In this document: positions 58,432-64,000 of the stretch, piece by piece
Layout: each line of letters opens with the position of its first letter
Numbering within the stretch: position 1 is the stretch's first letter
Assembly: GCA_029641185.1 (NCBI GenBank)
Contig: JAPWGK010000011.1
Location: forward strand, 558,001-622,000
Direction: 5' to 3'
Origin: Pseudofabraea citricarpa
Lineage: Eukaryota > Ascomycota > Leotiomycetes > Helotiales > Dermateaceae
Length of the DNA: 64,000 nt
Program-made: the position numbers and the translations under genes
Notes under the pieces: generated by a model
Told to the model about the DNA's origin: nothing
What the model saw: the letters and a program-made list of their open reading frames with translations, nothing else
Databases searched by the model: none

Positions 58432-60089
58432 TCATTTTGACGATGAGTTTCCGATATGGAACCAAGGATGACTTAGCATTTCTTCAGCTGTTATGCGATT
58501 TCCTGCATCGTATATAAAGATCTTAGACAGAAGGTCATAGAGCAAAGCTGCCTCACTCTCTAAAATCTTTGGCATTGCCTCCAGGAGTCCATCTAGCTCG
58601 TCATCGTAACAATAAAGATAAGTATTGTCAATCTTGGTGGCTGTAGGCTTCCAAACAATATCGGAGAAGCACTGAGGGTATGGCTGATTTTCATTTTTTC
58701 TACACACTGGATGCTCCGGTCGAACTCTGCCAGTCTCGACGACGCTATTCTCGGGTTGGTCCCATATCTTGTAGACCAGATCTTTCATCGATCTTTTACC
58801 TTCTCGTTTCTCAAGTGGTTTACCATTGGTGGGGTCTTTAGTCGGCTCTCCATCATAATCAAATAATGTATCCTCCCATGAGGCAGGCGCGTCGCCGAGA
58901 GTCTGGATGATGATCCTCATCAAATCCGCCGGAGAAGTGACTTCGTATTCTGAGAAGGGGCCTTCCCCAGATCTGAGTCGGAAAATGGAACAACCAAGTG
59001 CCCAAACATCGCTTGCGGGACTAGCCTTAAAGCCCGTCGCTACCTCAGGTGCTAGAAACTCAACTGGAGTACCTAGCATATCTTCGGGGGGTGATGATGC
59101 CGGAAAGGACTGGTCAAAGTCGATTAAGCTGACATCTTTACAGATCAGGCTCTCTTCAGCAGACAGAAAATTGAGCGACTTCACGATATATCTTGGGCCT
59201 CCTGGACCCGGTTTCTCTTCAAAGAAGGCCTCAAACGGTGCCGTCTCAGGCTTACCAAATAAGCGATAGATATCACTCTCTGTATAGTGATCGATATCCA
59301 ACAAATCGAAAAGGATATTAGCTGTTGTCACGTCTAGATACGTTAGCAGACGATTAAAAAAGCCAAGGAGCTGCTCAGGAACCTGGGTGACTCACCTCCG
59401 TGGCATAGGCCATGTGCATGCAGATCAGCTAAGGCCTTCGTTGCTTGGTAGCTAGCCTTACGAGATAGGCACGGTGTAATCCTGGAAAAAATACCATCAG
59501 ATAGTTGAGATATGGATGGGCCTAAAACAGGCAGTACGATGCAGAGATGGGTACCATTTGGGCCATTGAGAGTGAAGTGCTGCTCTTCGACAATGAAGTT
59601 GATTGGAACTGTATCGCTGGCATGATGCGAGGCTGCATCGCAGTTCAACTTCCTTTTAGTACAGGCAGATGCTGAGTACTCGGCCATGACAATTTTCAGA
59701 GCCACCCACTTATGATCTTTCTGGTCCTGCGCCAGCCAGACAGTAGCGAAACCGCCGGCACCGAGTTTGTGCACAATTCGATAGCGCCCATCGTAGATAT
59801 CACCCAGATGTACAGGATGTAAACCCCCAGGCTCGTACCTCTCGAGGTTTTCAGTATCGCCGAAGTTTAATTGAGGCCAGGGTAAGGACTCGGTGTCGTC
59901 TGCGGGCGGATGAGGCGACATCGATGGATGAGGTGACATTGATGGATGAGGTGACATCGATGGATGAGAATGAACTTTGTGAGGTAGAGGTAGTATGTAG
60001 AATGGTAAAGGAGAAAGAATGTATGAGATTATTATTGATTGCGAAACTTCTTTGTTCTCTAATAGGACAAAGGTTTCCGGATATTGCAT
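58432..60089 (-). CDS. SRPK-like protein kinase
   Basis: Two exons, 60089-59396 and 59333-58432; a 62-bp intron splits the catalytic loop at HG|DVTTAN, 531 aa from the first ATG (487 from Met45, which may be the real start since residues 1-44 are a hydrophobic stretch unlike the family). Three SMSPHP repeats (residues about 44-61) are encoded by 18-bp repeats. The kinase core starts with YRIVHKLGAGGFATVWLA and has the SRPK lead-in YEPGGLHPVHLGD. The catalytic loop is HGDVTTANILF (Lys of DxKxxN replaced by Thr) and DFG is DFD (LIDFDQSF); ITAEEMLSHPWF ends it. SRPK relatives phosphorylate SR-type splicing factors; this divergent member may have other targets. Confidence 0.85.
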
Positions 60090-60255
60090 TACAATGAGTC
60101 TTTCAATGAATTATAGGCAATAAACAACATCATGTTTTAGCATAAAAGTTAGCATTTTAATTTCAAAATTCTTCAACTTATCTACAAACATTTGTTATAT
60201 GACTATCCCTGAATCGAGTTAAGAGCTTCCTCTAACACAACCTCCCTCAATCAGA
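60090..60255. other. Kinase promoter and array edge
   Basis: AT-rich 166 bp between the kinase start and the first array motif; presumably promoter. Confidence 0.3.
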
Positions 60256-63032
60256 TTCGTTGCGTGACGGACTTGAAACCAATGATTCACTAGTAACTCT
60301 ACCAATAGCATTCTCTATGAATTTCGTTACACAACGGACCTGAAAGTCAAGTTTCACAAGAGCTCTTAGATATAATAAAGATCTATGTAATTATAATTCG
60401 TTGCATAAAGGACTTCGTCGCTAAAATTCACTTGAGATCTACTGAAGTTGAAATTTCTTTCTTTACTATACACCTAGAATATTTTTCGTGTCCATTCCAT
60501 AACAGACCTAAAGACAAAGACTCACTTAACTTTGTCTAAGCAGATTCGTTGCATGACGAGCTTCGAACCACATGATTCACTGTTTATATAGTTTTATCCA
60601 GCTATCTAGTGTATAAAATCTTATTTCGTTGCATGACGGACTCCAAATAATAACTCACTCAGAGGTTATGCAAAGCAATAATCATATTTATCCAGTTTCG
60701 TTGCATGACGGACTTTTCACAAGGCGGGCTTTTTCCGGCAGTATCCTAAAGTATAATTCACTTTACAAATCCTGCTAAAGTTAAAGACAGCACTGGTTTA
60801 AGTGAATCTTGAGTACATGGTCCGTCACGCAACGAAGTTGGGAGTTATTGCAGAGCAGGAAGGCAAAGGTGGTCAAAGCTTCTTGGAAGATCCGTCATGC
60901 AACGAAATAGAGAGATATTCTACCTTTATAGAAGCAGGAGTAAGTGGTCAATGCTCGGAAGATCCGTCGTGCAACGAATTTAAAAGTTATTCCGGGTTCT
61001 AGCAAAGGCGGACGGACATACCTGGTCAAAGCTTCACAGAAAGTCCGTCATGCAACGAAATACAAAGACAATCCAGCTTCTCTGGAAGCTAGAGTAAGTG
61101 GTCAAAGCTTCGCAGAAAGTCCGTCATGCAACGAAATAGAGAGATAATCCAGCTTCTGAGAATGCTGGAGTAAGTAAGTGGTCAAAGCTTCTTGGGAGGT
61201 CCGTCGTGCAACGAAAAGACTCCCCAGGTGAGAGTTGGATATATCTCTGTTTCGTTGCATGACGGATTTTTGGAAAAGCTTTGACCAGGTAGCCGTGTAA
61301 TATGTAGCGAACTACCTCTTACCTATTCCAAGTTCGTTGCATGACGGACCAAGAAACCAAAAATCTTTCAGTTACCAAGATGCTAATATTTACCTAGGTA
61401 GTGTACTAGCTTTTTTTTCGTTGCATGACGGACCTCCCAAGAAGCTCTGACCAGGTAGCTATGTAACATATAGCTAACTACCTACTTACCTAGTTCAAGT
61501 TCGTTGTATGACGGACCTAGAAACCAAAGAATTTTCAGTCACCAAGATGTTAATACTTACCTAGGTACTTCACTGGCTTCCTTTTCTTGCATGATAGACC
61601 TGGAAACTGAAGACCCAGCAGATGGATTTAATATTTGGCTAACTGTTTCGATTTCGTTGCGTGACGGACCTGGAAACCAAAGATTTTCCAGTTACCAAGA
61701 TGCTAATATATAGCCAACTACTTACCTAGACTGACTTCGTTGCATGACGGATATGGGAACTGATGATTCACTAGACAGCTGTGGTTGATAACTAGCTATT
61801 TGGCTCAACTTCGTTGCATGACAGACACTGAAACCAAATATTCAATGCATACATATAAAGAGTAACTGTTTCGTTACATGACGGACTGGAAACTGAAGAT
61901 TCACCAGACAGCTGTTAATATCTAGCTACTGTGCAATAGTTGCATGACGGGTTAGGAACTAGAATTTACTAGGTTGCTAATTTATCTATTAATATCTAGC
62001 TAACTGTTTCGATTCTGTTGTATAACGGACTAGAAACTAAAGATTTACTAGGTAGCTGTTAATATATAGCAAGCTTACTTTCGTTGCATAACGGACCTGG
62101 AAACCAGGATTCACTGTGTAATCCAATCCAGCTGTTGATATCTAGCTAACTGGTTTACTTTCGTTGCACGACGGACCTTTGGAGAAGCTTTGACCAGAAG
62201 ACTGTTTAATATCAACTTCGTTGCATGACGGACCAGAAATCAATTATTCACTGTCGATGAAAAGGATATGGTATGACTTCGTTGCGTGACTGACTTCAGC
62301 ACCCATCATTCACCAGGTTATTATTGCAAGCATACTACTGGCATTACTAAATTCGTTGCATGACGAATGTTAAGGCTCAGCATTCACTACTGACTGTAAT
62401 GCCTATAGATATAGATATATGAGGTGGTGATTTGAGATTTGAGATTTTCGTTGCATGACGGGCTTCAACATTCACCACTCACTCAGATTTTGGGTGCAGG
62501 TTTATATATGGAAGGAGTTTCGTTGCATGACGAATTTTATTTCTTAGTATTCACTGCTACTCACAGATATATGACATGGTGATTTGAGAGTTTCGTTGCG
62601 TGACGGACTTCAGGACATTCACCACTCACTCAGATTTTAGCTACAGGTTGGTATTTTACAGAGCATTTCGTTGCGTGACAGAATAAAGTGTCTATGATTC
62701 CAAGCATCAGTAGTCTTATGAAATTCGTTGCATGACGGACACCACCATTCACTCCCAAGAGTTGGTAGTATAATAAGATTCGTTGCATGACGGATTAAAA
62801 TCACCATTCACTGCTGACTGTATGCAGTCCCATCCAGGCCTAAAGTACACCAAACCTGCTGACTTGGAACTTCCGTTGCATGACGGATCTCTGACTGTCA
62901 TTCACTTGTCTCCTAGATTTTGTGCAGAGGTTGATATTTACAAAGAGTTTCGTTGCAAGACGGACTTCAGAACATTCACCTCTCACTCCTTCATAACAGT
63001 AGTAGTAATATAAATTTCGTTGCATGACGGAT
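60256..63032. repeat. Satellite-like array of a 17-bp motif, CENP-B-box-like
   Basis: About 36 clear copies of TTCGTTGCATGACGGAC or its one- to three-base variants, 53-95 bp apart (usually 67-84), plus a few decayed copies (60492, 61584, 63106). Forward copies start at 60256, 60323, 60397, 60545, 60625, 60697; reverse copies at 60820, 60890, 60962, 61043, 61119, 61199; then forward again from 61251 to 63016. Spacers are diverged but share pieces (GATTCACT, CTGACCAGGTAG, ACCAAGATGCTAATA), so this is a minisatellite of about 75-bp monomers in which the 17-bp core is much better conserved than the rest. The core shares TTCGTTG with the mammalian CENP-B box. No ORF is coded here. It lies between the kinase promoter and the 3' end of the deoxyribosyltransferase gene. 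Confidence 0.9.
61180..61285. repeat. Large inverted repeat inside the array
   Basis: Two adjacent, oppositely oriented array units give arms at 61180-61216 and 61250-61285 that pair almost fully (GGTCAAAGCTT with AAGCTTTGACC, and the two 17-bp cores), with a loop of about 33 bases. It could form a hairpin or cruciform. Confidence 0.75.
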
Positions 63033-63252
63033 CACTGTTCACCATTCACTCCTGGGCGCAGTCTTATCCAGCTTTGAAATACACAGATCCCTGCCAACTT
63101 GGAACTTCCACTGCATAAAAGACCTCTGTTCAAGGTAGAAGAATTGTGTTGAATAAGTTACAGAGTGTATCTTGGGGAGCAAGGCTAGCAGTGATATCAT
63201 GTGATGTTGAAATATGAACAATCCCGGGTATGTACTAAATTGAAGACGCTTC

Positions 63253-63798
63253 TTAAGCAGTCTTCTGTGCCTCAAAGAGCTCAACAGCTACTCTGATGGC
63301 CTCTTCGGCGGTCTTACAGAGTCGCTCAACCCCGCAAGCAATCATGAGATTGTCAACCGAACCGGCCGTGCCATCGATAGCCTTGAACTCCTCAACAGAC
63401 ATTCCTTGCTCGTCTCTGAGATAACCATCCTGAGCTCTCTCGACCTTGTGAAAGTCCTTGACCTTACTGACATAAGAGCGATCGTTACTGGTATAGCCGA
63501 CGACAATCTTCTTGAGAGCCGCGGCAGCACCCATCTCGTAGGCGGTGCCCACATCCATGGACGGACCACGAAAGGGCGTCATGTTGGCAATGATGGCATC
63601 CGAAGCGATGATCAGATCCATGTTTGCCGATCGGATATATGCAGCCTGGGCATGACTGCCCTTCTCTGCATCCGACAGCTCATTGTCCATGGGGTAGAGA
63701 CCTTCCACGCCATGCTTGTCACACAGGGCCTTCAACTCTCTCCCTTTGGCGATGGGGTCCCGCTCAAAGACGTCTGGTCCTGCAAGGTAGATCTTCAT
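63253..63798 (-). CDS. Nucleoside 2-deoxyribosyltransferase family protein
   Basis: Single exon, 181 aa. The family marks are the N-terminal KIYLAGPDVF, the MDLIIASDAIIANM strand and FRGPSMDVGTAYEMG, with Glu88 as the probable catalytic nucleophile. These enzymes transfer a deoxyribose between nucleobases or hydrolyse deoxynucleoside monophosphates. The size (about 180 aa) is normal. The family is mainly bacterial; fungal copies are known in scattered lineages and are often explained by horizontal transfer, which the intron-free gene would fit but does not prove. Its 3' end faces the 17-bp repeat array. Confidence 0.9.
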   Translation of the reverse strand: MKIYLAGPDVFERDPIAKGRELKALCDKHGVEGLYPMDNELSDAEKGSHAQAAYIRSANMDLIIASDAIIANMTPFRGPSMDVGTAYEMGAAAALKKIVVGYTSNDRSYVSKVKDFHKVERAQDGYLRDEQGMSVEEFKAIDGTAGSVDNLMIACGVERLCKTAEEAIRVAVELFEAQKTA

Positions 63799-64000
63799 CT
63801 TCGTTTGTCCGGACTACTGCAGTAATCTCACTGGATAGTGCTGCGACGTTTGAGATTAAAAGCAAGAGGCGGGGAGTATGCGAGCGAATGGCAGGGTACT
63901 ATGATGGCGTCTGAGAACGAGCGTGGCATGATATAAGAGCATCTTCGCCCATGTGGAGAGTCATGACCAGCCACTGGCAGAGATCAGACGGTGTCGCAGT
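63799..64000. promoter_or_regulatory. Presumed promoter of the deoxyribosyltransferase gene
   Basis: 202 bp upstream of the ATG, ending at the window edge. No motif is claimed. Confidence 0.35.

Noticed and set aside
60256..63032. CRISPR array
   Set aside because: Eukaryotic context, spacers related to each other, repeat in both orientations and with many mutations.
1..64000. tRNA, rRNA genes or telomere repeats
   Set aside because: No clover-leaf-like conserved boxes, ribosomal RNA sequence or TTAGGG runs were recognised by eye; a covariance-model search would be decisive.

Overview
The window is nuclear DNA of a filamentous ascomycete (Pezizomycotina). Most genes are split by short introns of about 47-140 bp with GT-AG (twice GC-AG) borders. 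The gene families are typical of this group: 2EXR proteins, DUF7580 proteins, F-box-like proteins, an Atg26-type sterol glucosyltransferase, a GH3 beta-glucosidase and many small secreted proteins. One insertion looks mutated by repeat-induced point mutation (RIP). A leotiomycete (Helotiales) is my best guess from the feel of the proteins, but this is not proven by the sequence.

Layout. 0.3-9 kb: a large C2H2-PHD-ubiquitin-like-BAG protein, divergent from a DUF7580 protein, then a PD-(D/E)XK-like protein. 9.8-12.2 kb: a PIF1-family helicase carrying an RNase H1-type hybrid-binding domain and a WW domain. 12.6-20.8 kb: a secreted internally duplicated protein, a three-exon small secreted protein with Kex2 sites, an HD-domain hydrolase and a lysine-rich protein. 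21.9-22.9 kb: a short AT-rich retroposon with poly-A tail and 13-bp target-site duplication. 22.9-28.5 kb: an APH-like kinase, F-box-like protein A, and a divergently transcribed protein kinase. 30.6-37.8 kb: GH3 beta-glucosidase, MFS transporter, an uncertain membrane protein, and a chromodomain protein. 38.4-43.4 kb: F-box-like protein B (paralogue of A) and a secreted Asn/Ala-rich protein. 45.7-48.8 kb: two 2EXR paralogues. 51.1-53.0 kb: a caspase-fold (C13-like) peptidase candidate. 55.0-60.1 kb: sterol glucosyltransferase and an SRPK-like kinase. 60.25-63.1 kb: a 2.8-kb array of about 36 copies of a 17-bp motif in diverged spacers. 63.2-64 kb: nucleoside 2-deoxyribosyltransferase.

Exon borders were worked out by hand. 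For every multi-exon gene given, phases sum to whole codons; paralogues or known family motifs were used to choose between splice sites. The strongest candidate for something undescribed is the 60.25-63.1 kb array, whose motif resembles a CENP-B box and which contains an inverted block and a two-monomer higher-order repeat. The helicase domain fusion, the C2H2-PHD-Ubl-BAG protein and the caspase-fold protein come next. There is no sign of one pathway uniting the genes; this looks like an accessory region rich in signalling, silencing-related and secreted proteins.
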